This document shows positions 49,336 to 59,882 of a DNA stretch of 64,000 bases, piece after piece. The stretch covers positions 6,898,559 through 6,962,558 of the forward strand of contig SDUX01000004.1 in assembly GCA_008729055.1 (NCBI GenBank), read 5' to 3'. The notes beneath the pieces were generated by a model. That model saw only the letters and a program-made list of their open reading frames with translations, did no database searches and was not told the DNA's origin. Position numbers and translations under genes: made by a program. Source of the DNA: Pyropia haitanensis. Lineage: Eukaryota; Rhodophyta; Bangiophyceae; Bangiales; Bangiaceae. Numbering within the stretch: the stretch's first letter is position 1; the number at the start of each line of letters is the position of its first letter.

Positions 49336-51934
49336 ACAGCGTCCGCTTGGCGTTGCGGCGTTTCCTCTGGCTGTCGCTTCCGCCCGGTTTATTCGACGGT
49401 GCTCCTCGCTGTTTTTTTTCGTGTCGACCCGTGCATTGCCTTGCCAGGGCACCAAAGCAAACGTTGTCAAGCGAGCTGAGGGTGCACTTTTTTTGTCAAT
49501 GTTCCACTGGCGCTCTGCTCCAGTTCTTCGCGCCCATGGACTGAAACTCATCATCGCACCGTCGTGTGCAGCCACCCATGTCGTGGAGGGCCGTTTGTTG
49601 AGGCTCCCGTCCCATGCACACACGCGTTCTGAGTTTTGAATAGGACCCTTTAGCTGAAATTTGATTAGCCCTTGACGAGCTCCCACATTTTCGATACATT
49701 TTCAAATGTTCAGAACAAGTCAATATTGTATGTAAGTACATAAGTTTGCTGTTGTGCTGGGCTTATCAAGCTTTCTCTTCTATTGATTCCTTTATGCTTG
49801 CAGCTGCCGCCCCTTCCGCGTCTGACTGGAGAGGCAGCCACCGCGCGAGCAGCCGCCGACTGAGCCCTTCAGCCGGTAGTGGTGCGGATCGCCGCATTCC
49901 AACCCAGCGGTCGCTGATGCGGCCGGCGGGCGACGGCCCCTCCCGCCCCGCGGGGCCGACCGCGGGTCGCACCTTCTGCCGCCAGGTACCTCCCACCCGG
50001 CACCCAGCGCCACCCGCTCGCAGCCCCCGCCGCCCTCTCCCAGCCCGCAACCCCGCCACCAGCCCGTTTAATCAACACCAGTCTCCAGGATGGTCTGAGG
50101 TCACCACTCCCCAGCTAGCGCCCACTCCCTCGTTTTCCGCCGTTGGCTCCCGCCGCTAGCCCCTTCCCGCGCCTCCAGCTGCCGCCGACGCAGGCGGACG
50201 CTCTCTGCGGGCTCAGATCCCTCCCCCCACCCGCATACACTTCAGCCCGACGCTATCCCCCAATCCCTCTGTTAGTGGCCGCCGACCGCCACCAGCCGCC
50301 AGCGCGACAGGCGCACACCCTCCACCGGCCGGCAACCGCTGCCGCGCCTGGGGCCACTGGCGACCACCACTACTACTTTCTATCCCCGCTGCGAGCTTTG
50401 GCAGCGGCAGTCAGTCGCCCCGATCCGGCCGGCGCCGACCTCTCCGACAGTGGTGGCCGCGGCCCGCCACCAACCTCAACACCCGCCGGCAGCTGCTGCC
50501 CCCGGCCGCCAGCCGCGAGCGCTACCGACACCCAAATTCCATTGGCCGGCGGCCGCCCGCCAGCCTGTGGGCGCTGCTAGCTGTCACCAGACTTTTTCCC
50601 TTTGGCAGACTGCCGTCGCAGCCGGCGGACGCCCCCAACCGGCGAGTGGCCGAGTGGATACTGCTTCCTCGACAGGCTCCAGAGAGTGATGCAACCGGCG
50701 CGGCGGGATTGTCCTCGAGAGCCTCACCGCCAGGGGTGCGCTAACAATCTCGCACCAGGCTTGCTACGCTCGTCACGCCCAGCAGTCGTGCGGCAGCCGT
50801 GTAGAGCTAGCCCAATGGCTCCGCCTTGCAGGTGACTCGGGCGCTCTCCCGCACTGCACTGGTAACACGGCCTGAGCAAAACAAATGCTCCCACCACGCG
50901 TCCTGTCTGCCCCCCTCTTTCCCTCCCTCCCCTTCCCATGCTGCGCCACTCCCTGGGATGGCCAAGGTGCTCTGGAGTTGTACGGCCGTCGGTGACACGG
51001 TCACCCTCACCTGGTAAAAGCACTTGGCCGATCGGCCATTGGTGGGTGGTCGAACATGGCCGACTTGGTCGTTGTGGCTTGCCCTCTTTTACCAATACCA
51101 TCTGTAGCAGTTGTGGCGGAAATTTCGACCGTCGTGCCGTCCAGCGGCGCCCATGTCGAAGGAAAAAGGAGGTACTATCATACTGTTGAGGAAGTTACTC
51201 GTGGCTGGCGGCAGTTGGCGAGCATAAGCCGGAGCTGTACGTCCGTGACCTTGCGTGTTTGTGACAGTTGCGGAGGCAGCGGCCCGCCGTGCCCGTGGCC
51301 TTTTTGAGGTGGTCTCGGTCCCGCCCTCTGTGCAACGGCGGCTCTGGCGGCGTCTCCTGCCTCGTGGCTTCGCCCGCCTCACGACCGTCAAGTCTCTCTG
51401 AACCACACCAGGTTGTTGGACAGTATTTACGCCAGCTGTTGGCAATTGCGTATCGGGGGGGTTTGAAAGGGGGACTACTTTCTGCGTGTGTTGGTCGCCC
51501 AAAATCTGCGCGACTGAGGCCGTCAGCGCGCGCTCGCCTGACCCGCGGAGTAGTTCATTTGGGCACGGCGGGCAAAGAGGCGGCGTGGACGTCCCTGGTC
51601 AAACCCTCCCCCTCTCTTCCTCGCCCCACGGCCGCCGCCGCATCCACCCCCCGTCAGCTCTGTGCCGCCGCACCTGCTGACGCTGCCACCGCCAGAGTGC
51701 ACAGCACATCTGGTTTGCCACCGGCAATCCCCTCTGCACCTCCCCACCCCTCCCCGTCCGTCTGCCGCGCGGCCCCAGAGCCGTTACCTCGTTCTGACCG
51801 TCACGTGTTTTGTAGCGCTGCTACCGCCGTTGTTGCCCTTCTTGTCCCCCCTACCGGGGCCGTGGTCTGCCGCTCGCCGCCACGTAAATGCCCGCACGGC
51901 GCGGTCTGGGGTGTCAACTGACGCGTCGCCCGCC
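49336..51934. other. Intergenic, no recognisable gene
   Basis: 2.6 kb. An AT-richer patch at 49640-49760 is probably the NblA-like 3' UTR. The remainder is of moderate GC with short overlapping frames and no motif. The segment 51600-51934 is C/T-rich and is likely the NC2-alpha leader. Confidence 0.45.
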
Positions 51935-54535
51935 ATGGGCCGCCGCAAGTCCTCTACGGCTGCCTTCCCTCCGTCACGCATCAAGAAGATGATGCAGGCC
52001 GACGATGATGTCGGCAAAGTAGCCACCGCCACGCCTGTCCTGGTACGTTTATGGTGTGAGGGGGGAGGAGGGCTTCTTTTTCTGCCCATGCCATTGGCGG
52101 TGCTTGAGAGAGTGTGCATGGAGTTTTGGGGCTGGGCGCGTGTTTGTTCTTCTTCATCGTGAGTGGCTGGGGCGCCAACGGCAATGAGGATTCGGAGCCT
52201 TTGGCGTGGCCTTCCCGTTCGTTTTGGTCTCCCTGCGGTCCTTGCTCCTGTCGTGCGACGGTCAGCCGGTGCTCCGTGCATTGGTGTTTGGAGGAGATCG
52301 CCTGTCTCGTGCATTGATGCTGACCGCGATACCCCTTACTATCCCTTCGGGGCCCGTTCCCCTGCTTTCTTCTGTCTTTGGCTACTCTTTTTCGCTTTGC
52401 GTCGTCGCCCCTGCCGCCTTGTCCGCCTTCCCCAGGTGGGCAAAGCGCTGGAGATGCTCCTGCAGGACTTGCTGACGCAGGCCGCCGGTGTTGCGTCTTC
52501 CCGCCGCGCCAAGACGCTCACACCTGCGCACCTCAAGTCCACCGTCCACGCAGACGACACGTTTGACTTTCTCAAGTCTATCTTTGACCGGGTGCCGGAC
52601 CTCGAGGCGAAAGCCACCTCCGCCGCTGATGGTGGCAGCGGCAAGGGTAGTGGGTCCGCCGCCGGCGAGTCCCGTGCGCCCCGTCGGTCGGCGGCGGCCG
52701 CTGCTGCGGCCGCGACGTCGGGCGCCGCGGCTGCCAGCAGCTCCTCGGGCTCGCTCCGGGCCTTTGCGGCCGAGGCGACGGGCAGACCCCCAGCCAAGCG
52801 CCGCCGCGGTAGGCCACCACTGGTGGCTGGCGCCGCCGCCGCGAGCTCCCCTAGCGCCACGGGTACCGCCGATAGCGCCTCGCCGTCGGGTATAGTGACG
52901 GCCGAGGCGAAACGGCCCCGTGCCGACGCGCTGGTCCGCAGCAGCTCGGGCAGAGGACGCGGTCGTGGCCGCGGTGGTACTGCGAGCGGCACTGCTGGCG
53001 CTGCTGGCGGGTCAATAAGAAAACCCCTGGTGTCTGAGGCGGCAGCGAGCGTCGTCGCCGCACCCCCTCTGGCGACGGGGGTGGGAGCTGCTGCCGATGC
53101 GGCTGCGGCAACTGCCGCTGCCGCGGCGGCCGCCCTCCGGGCTGTGGCCCCAGCAGCAGTCGCTGCCGGTAATGGTGATGGTGACGAGGACGAGGACTAT
53201 GACGGGGAGGGTGCGAACGATCCTGCGACATCTGCGCCGCCGCCATCTGGGCTGGCAGGTGGACCCTCTGCCCCGCCGCCACCGGGGTCTGCCGGTGGAC
53301 TCCCTGCCCCACCGCCACCGGAGTCTGCCGGTGGACCGCTTGCCCCGCCGCCACCGGGGTCTGCCGGTGGACCGCTTGCCCCGCCGCCACCTGGGCCGGC
53401 CGGTGGACCGTCTGCCTCGCCGCCACATGGGCCGGCTGTTTCCCCTGCGCCGCCAGGGTCGACCCTGTTGGCATCAGGACTGCCGCCGTTGGTCGGCGGC
53501 AGACCGCCACAAGCGCTCCCATCACCTAGTACGTCTGTAGATCCATTGCCTCGTATTGGCGTTGCCCCCACCACGGGCGCCCTCCCGCCTTCAGGGCCGG
53601 TGGGTCTGCCGCCGCTGCTGGGCGGCGGCCTGTCGCCGCACGGGTCTGCCAACCTTGGTCTGGGTCCCGGCGGGTCGCTGCCTAGTCTTCCTCCTCGTTC
53701 TGCCGGCGCGCCCGTTCTGCCCGCTCTGCCGGCATTGGACCGGCCAGCGGTCCCCCCGTCTTCATCACGGCCCAATCACGTTGTGGGTGGCGGCGGCGGT
53801 GTCGGCCGCGGCCTTGGCAGCGGCGTGGGGGCCGGAGGTGGGCTTCCCCGCCCCTACTTGCCCCCACTCAACCAGCCGCTGTCCAGCACGCCGCTGGCGG
53901 ACGGTGGCGGTATGTATGGATTCCGCCCGCCGACGGGGGGTGGGGCGACTGGTGAGGGCGGGCGCTTTGGGGGCGGCGCTGGTGGGTCCAACGCCGCCCG
54001 CTTTGGATCCACCCCCGCCGGCGGAGAGGCGCCGCGGTATGGCCCACCGCCGGGGGTGGCGGGCGCCTACGCGCTGCGCGCCCCTGCCAGCGGCATTGCC
54101 GGCAGTGGCGGCAGCCTTCCTGCTAGTGCGCCGCCGCTTGGTGCTCTCCCCGCTGCCCCCTATTGGGCGCCCGGACATGCCAACGACCTTCCCGCAGCGG
54201 GGCCCCTTGCCGGCGCCTATGCCAGCGGCCCGCCGCGGCCTCCGGCACCTGCCTGGTCGACCGCCCAGCACCCGCTGCCGCCTTTGGGAGGGCTTCCCCC
54301 GCTGGGACAGCTACGCCCCGCGGGGGGCGGCAGCAGCAGCGGTGGCGACGGGCGGGGCGAACCGTTGCCGCCGCCGGCCGCAGCCACTGCGGGCCACCAT
54401 CCGCCCCCTGACGCGTACGGTGGTGGCGTAGGGGGGACGGGCGGGGCGGTGCCACCGCCGCCCCCCCCGCCGGACGGAGGGGGGGGGCGGGGTGGCCGTG
54501 GCGGGCGAGACAGCTTCTCCTCCCTCTTGAATTGA
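51935..54535 (+). CDS. DRAP1: NC2-alpha / DRAP1 transcriptional corepressor with long Pro/Gly-rich tail (2 exons)
   Basis: Exon 1 (51935-52042, 36 codons, ending before GTACGT) reads MGRRKSSTAAFPPSRIKKMM ... QADDDVGKVATATPVL. Exon 2 (52436-54535, after CTTCCCCAG) continues VGKALEMLLQDLLTQAAG, SSRRAKTLTPAHLKSTVHAD, FDFLKSIFDRVPDLE. This is the H2A-like histone fold of NC2-alpha (FPPSRIKK...GKVA...AKTLTPAHLK...FDFLK). NC2-alpha pairs with Dr1/NC2-beta to lock TBP on promoters and block TFIIA/TFIIB. After the fold (about residue 95) come basic AT-hook-like patches ([19 protein letters not shown]) and about 500 Pro/Gly residues. At 735 residues it is more than three times the animal length. The frame is intact. 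The closest alternative, NF-YC, is less likely because of the RIKKMM and FDFLK blocks. Confidence 0.88.
53230..53440 (+). repeat. 36-bp coding tandem repeat, about six copies
   Basis: Within the DRAP1-like gene, a 12-residue unit of the type APPPPGSAGGPL repeats in register (CTGCCGGTGGA spaced by 36). Copies differ by a few bases. Variation by whole units keeps the frame, so length polymorphism is expected. Confidence 0.85.
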
Positions 54536-55240
54536 TTGTGTCTCTACGCGTGTTTGGTGTCCCTTTTTTTTCTTCCACTGCAGGTCTCTCACTGCCCGCG
54601 GCGGCGCTCGAAAGGGCGCCGCGGCCTTGCCGCAAGAGGCGGGGTGTCCTTGCCTCGACAAGCGGTCGTCCTTGCCGTAAGAAGCGGGGCGTCCAGCTCA
54701 AACCCTACGCTTGCCGCGGCCTGCCGTGCGTCCCGAGAGGGTGCACTCTGCAACGCTTCTGCCAAGCGCAGCCCGGCGGCTGCGCGTGCTGGCGTCCTCG
54801 CGTCCAGGACTGGGTACTGTCGCCAAGGTTGCGGCCACCGCCGTCGGGTGGCCCGGTCCCCAATGCTGCGGCCGGCTCCAGCGTGCCCCTCCGTGCGAGG
54901 CACCCCGCGCTATCCCCGCGTCCGTGAGGCGCAGCGATGGCCGTCGCCTAGCACGTGGCGGTCAAGTACCCTGGCCTCGTCGCCCGTAGCGGTCAAGTTA
55001 CCTGGCGTCGCCGCCTCGACCACCTCCGTCGCGCTGCGGTGCATACGCATGCCCTCGCACGTCCCCCACCCCTCCCCCCTCTTGCTCCCCCAAAATTTAC
55101 GGTAAGACCTGCACGCACTCCACGCGCTGGTGTGTACCCCTCGCCGCCCCCCTCCCAGCAACCCTACTGCCCAACCGTCCCCACCCTTCCCGCCCTCCCT
55201 CCACCACCGGAGCGGCACGCGTGCACCGCTACAATGCAAC
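54536..55240. other. Intergenic between convergent genes
   Basis: 705 bases between the NC2-alpha stop and the diflavin reductase stop. No gene is recognised. A direct pair of GGCGGTCAAGTACCTGG and AGCGGTCAAGTTACCTGG (near 54957 and 54989) is the only repeat noticed. Confidence 0.45.
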
Positions 55241-57705
55241 TCAAGCCGCCCACACGTCCCGCTGGTAGCGCCCGCCCTTCTCCAGGTCGGCCATGTACGC
55301 CTCGGCCGCGACCGCGTCACAGCCCCGTCCCCGCTGCACGATCGCCACCCACGCGGCGTGCACGTCGCCCGCCATGCGCTTCGCGTCGCCACACACGTAC
55401 ACGTGCGCGCCGGCGCGGTCGACGAGCGACCACAGGTCGTCGGCCACGGCGGCCATGAGGTGCTGCACGTACACCTTGGCGGGCCCGTCGCGGGAAAACG
55501 CGGCGTGCAGGTCGACGGTGCCCGCCGCAGCCGCCGCCCGCAGCTCCGAGCCGTAGAGAAAGTCCTGGTGCTCGTGCCGGCAGCCGGTAAAGAGGACGTT
55601 GCGGCCGCCGCCGCCGCGTGCGGTACGCTCGTCAAGAAATCCCACAAACGGCGCCACGCCCGTGCCGGGCCCAATCATGATAATAGGGGTGGCGCCGTCG
55701 GCGGGCAGCCGAAAGTGTGCGTTGGCCGTGATGAACACGCCCATCGGGTCGCCGAGCGCGACGCGCTCCGCCAACTGCGCCGACGCGACCCCCGCGCGGG
55801 GCACCCCCCGGAGAACGTAACGGAGGACGTCGACGGTGATGGCCACGGCGTTTGGGGACGTGACGGGCGAGGAAGAGACCGAGTAGTAGCGCGCGTGGAG
55901 GGGGCGGAGGGCCTTGACCAGCTCCCGCGGCGCCAGCGCCGCCGATGGGAAGTCGGCAAGCGCGTCCAGGACCTCTCGGTCCGACGCATAGATGGCGAGG
56001 TCGGATGGGGACGCTGCGAGCGCCGCCGCGCGAGACCGGTCGCCGGGCGCGTGCGCGGCGCGGGCGAGTGCGGCGAGCAGCTCAGCGCGGACTGTTTTGA
56101 GGTCCACCGCCGACGTGAGGGCCTCGCGGAGGGTGGTCGCCGCTGATGCGCCGCTGCCGCCGCCACCGCCGCCAACGCCGACACTCCCAGCGACGGGGGG
56201 GGACGCGGGCGCACCGCCACCTGCGCCAGAGCCCACCTCCTCCCCGCCGTCCGCGGCCAGTGCGACGAGCACCTTGGCCACCGTCGCTGGGTCATTGTGG
56301 GGCACAATGCCCAGCGCGTCGCCGGCGGTGTAGGCGAGCGACGAGCCGGCAGTGTCAAACACCACCCGCACCACCTCCTTGCGGTCCCCGTCCGGGACGT
56401 CGGCGGTGGGAACGGTGAGGAGCGTCTTTTGGACCACCGCCGCCATCAGCGGCGCGTTGCGGCTGTAGTGGGTGGGTGCCGCCGACCCGCCCGCACCGTC
56501 CTTGGCCTCCTCCTCCGCCGCGTACGTGCGCACGGCGTCGACGAGGTAATCGACGCTGTCGCCCGCGTCGTCGCCGCCCGTATCCATCGCCGCGTCGTCA
56601 TCGACGGCGTTGCCGACGCCGCTGACACTGCCACCCACCATAACGGTGGGGAGCTGGCCGACGCGGTGCAGGTCCGACAGCGCCGCGACCGTCCGGGAGA
56701 GCCAGTCCGTGATGGACGGCCAGTCCTCCTGGTCCACATCTTGCCGCGCCGTCAGCGCCGCCGTCGCCGCCACCGCCGCCGTCCCATTGCCATTCATCGT
56801 GGGCTCGTCTGCCCCTCCCCCCCCCGCTGCAGGCGCCGCCGCCGCCCCCTGTTCCCGAAGCGCCGCGGCTATCGCGCCGTCGAGCAGTTCCTCCATGATG
56901 ATCCCGCCGCGGCAAAAGTGGGGGTACCCGCGGTCGCCCAGCGCCAGCACCGAGTAGCGCGGGAGCCCCTTCCCCTTACCGCCCCCGCCGCCCCCCCCCC
57001 TACCACCGCGCTCCAGCCGCAGCGCGCCAACGCCATCCGCCTCGAGTGCCTCCTTCAGCTCCGTCGCCTCAGACGGCACCACCCCGTCGCCCGTCGTGGA
57101 CATGACGACCAGCACCACCGCCTCACGGCCAAGCCGCACCGCCCGCCAGTCGGCCATATTGACCACCCGCGGCAGCAGCGGCGGCACCCCTCCCCCGTTG
57201 TCCGCGGCGGCCGCGACAGCCGCCCGGAGGCCCGCGAGCCCCGACCCCACCGCCCCCCCATCATCGTACAGGTCGTCCTCAAACGCGGCGGCCGCGGCAG
57301 CCGCTGCCGCACCCCCCCCCCCCCCCCGCCGCCGCCCCCCTCGACCGAGGTGGTGGCGGGGGAGGTGCCGGTGGCGAGCGCCGCCGCCACCCGCCGCGCC
57401 ACGTCCTTGGAAAACCCATACTCGGTGGCGTAGAGGATGAGCACCCGCGCCGCGGCGGTGCGCGGCGGCAGGTCTGCCTCGGCCGCAAACTCCCACGTGT
57501 CTGCCAACAGCTGGGCCTCCCGGGGGGAGCGACCTGCCGCGGCCGCCGCGGCAGCCGCCGCCGCCCCCGCCGACGTCTTTTCGCCGCTACCGCCACCGCC
57601 GCCGCCGCCGCCACCGACATGGCCGGGCCCGCCCGTCGCACGCCGCAGCAGGCGAACGGCCAGCCATAGCAGCACCGCCAGCACGAGTGTCTGAACCACC
57701 AGCAT
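55241..57705 (-). CDS. Membrane-anchored NADPH-dependent diflavin (FMN/FAD) reductase, CPR/CysJ-like (one homopolymer frameshift)
   Basis: The diflavin reductase of about 820 codons moves electrons from NADPH via FAD and FMN to an acceptor. The ATG at 57705 gives MLVVQTLVLAVLLWLAVRLL, an N-terminal membrane anchor. FMN domain: VLILYATEYGFSKDVARRVA, VVLVVMSTTGDG, SVLALGDRGYPHFC. FAD domain: RYYSVSSSP, then GVASAQLAERV. NADPH domain: IIMIGPGTGVAPFVGFL, FTGCRHEHQDFLYGSEL, VYVCGDAKRMAGDV, and the end RYQRDVWAA. The penultimate-type Trp and the anchor resemble NADPH-cytochrome P450 reductase. The FAD/NADPH half (FRLPADGATPIIM, YQRDV) looks closer to sulfite reductase flavoprotein. The acceptor (P450s or another ER enzyme) is inferred. 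The frame changes in the C run 57312-57327 inside the FMN domain. It is convergent with NC2-alpha. Confidence 0.87.
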
Positions 57706-59882
57706 GGTGCCCGCAGAGTGGGAAGGGAGGGGGGGGGAGGGTAGCGGGGCGGGTGAAGTAAGCCTAGGGTGCGCTGAGCAGAGCGCGGGGGCAGTTGGGC
57801 GATATGCGCGGGTGTCAACAGCGAGTCAAAGCCCGCGGGCAGTCAAAAAAAAAAAAAAAAAAAAAAGCAGGAAGGGAAAAAAAAAACAGGCGGGGGGCAA
57901 AGGGGGGACATCAACGAGCCAGGGGGGGATGCAAAAAAGGGATGCAAAAAAGGGATGGAAGCTGGCGGCGAGGAGACAAGGGACGACGCAGGGCAAGGCG
58001 TCGGCTGACGGGGAGGTGAAGTGCGGTCGACTCCCCGCCACCAGCACGAGCGCCCCGAGTCCCCGCCGCCGCCGCCACCCACACACCGTCGCCCCCACCG
58101 CCAGATGTCCCCCCGCCGCCGGTGGGGGCGCCGTCGCCTGGCAACGGGGGGGGGGGGGGGGGGGCAACTGCACAACCCCCCCAGAGACGCCGTCAGCGGC
58201 GGCCGGGGTGCGTGGCCTCACGGCCGCGCAATACCGCGGCGGGACCCGGCCGCTGGCCAGGGGGGAAGGGGGGGTGAGGAAGGGGTCAAGGGTGGAGGGG
58301 GGGGGGGGGGGGGGGGGGAGGGGCCGACCCGCGGCGACAGCGGCGTCGGCGGCCGGCGGCGGCGGCGGCGAAGGAGGCGGAGGAGTTGGTGTTGGAAGGG
58401 GATGGGCCCATACGGCGGTCGCGCACCTGGCAACTCCTCCGCAAACGGCCTCATCCGGTGGGGGGGGTTGGCCTAACGACTACACAGTTTTTTGGGGAAC
58501 GGCTGCACTCACAAGAGCCACCATCAAGAGCCAAAGTTTGAAAGATCAGGACCACGCGGCTCAGACTCGCTCAAAATGACCACGAAAACGTCAGAAAATG
58601 GACCATTGTACAGGTTAAACCCCCTCGGGAAATGTCCGACCCGCTCGGAAAAGGTTCCCGGGAAAGGTCGGCACCTAACCATGTAGTGAGCGGCCGACAA
58701 TTACTCAAGATATGGCTCGTCGGCGAGGATGCGAGACGGTGGAGACGCCCCGAGGTCCGCGTGGAACAGGTGTGCAAGATGAGCGCTGTCTCAGCGTCCT
58801 GCAGCGTCCACCGGACCGCGGGGCTCCTCCGCCGCCACCGCTCCCGTCCGACGTGCCCCGTCATGGGCGCTGTCGACCGCCACCGGTGGGTCCCCCAGGG
58901 GCGCCTCACGCCGCCTCGGCGCACTGCGCAGGCCACCCCCAGGCACGTCCCTGTCCGCACCCCAGGCACCACCGCCACAACCACCGCCACTGGCACCAGC
59001 ACCGCCACCATCGCCGGCGGCTCCGACCTTTGTCCCCGGCGGTAAACATGCGTCCTCCCGCTCAGTCGCCCGCTCGCGGCGTTGACGCGGGACCGGGGCT
59101 CTGTCCGGCGGGCAAATGGTACTCTAGGACCACCTCATACGCCAAGGGCGCTTGAACGGCCACACGTTGGTGTAGGTCAGGCGACGAGCAGTGGCCCAGG
59201 CCATGTTGACAGCCGCGATGCAGTCTCAGTTGACAAAGTCAGGCCGGGCGGGGCCGCCCTCCGTCTTGCACCCCTTGACCGACCACGCGCTGCTTCGGGA
59301 CCGGTCCGTGTACAGGCCGCGGTCCTCTACCGCACAGCTGGCCAGCGCGACCGCACGACGCGCCTGTAGCAGTACGGCTACGCCGACTCACAACTTGTGG
59401 GGGCGGAACACGCACGCTCGGGTCCCAACTTGGAACACTGGAAGCAACCCGTGTAACACCAACACGCGACTTGCGTGTGACGAGTGGCCGACTCGCCAAG
59501 GCACGAACAAGATGTGTCGGAGCCAGACGGAGTTTACTTGGCAGCCAAGGGGGGCCGTCCCCCCGCCTTGCTGTCCCGCGCATATAAACCCTCGTGTGCG
59601 CCCATGCGCGCGCACACCCCTCGCATAACACGCCAAAAATGAACACTCAGACCACCCAATAAAAAGGCTCCACAATCATAGCAAGCAAGCATAGAAATCC
59701 GTCTGGCTCCCGCGCAAAAATCCCCAAGATACGAACCACTGCAATACTCTGCAAATGGGGTGCCAAAAGTCCAAGTCGGAATTTCGAGCTGAAATCGGAA
59801 TATTTCACTCTTGGGTCGGGTGAAATCCAATCTCAATTCTGAGCCACTTGCTCCGAATATTTCAACCCAGATTCGGGGTTTG
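57706..59882. other. Intergenic, simple-sequence rich
   Basis: 2.2 kb without a recognisable gene. It has an A run of about 21 at 57845-57865, the direct repeat GGGATGCAAAAAA near 57926-57950 and G runs at 58146-58164 and 58298-58318. ATATAAA at 59581-59588 is a TATA-like site with no gene assigned. Near 59788 and 59855 the motif GAATATTTCA repeats next to the end of the Fanzor-like ORF and may mark the element edge. Confidence 0.45.
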
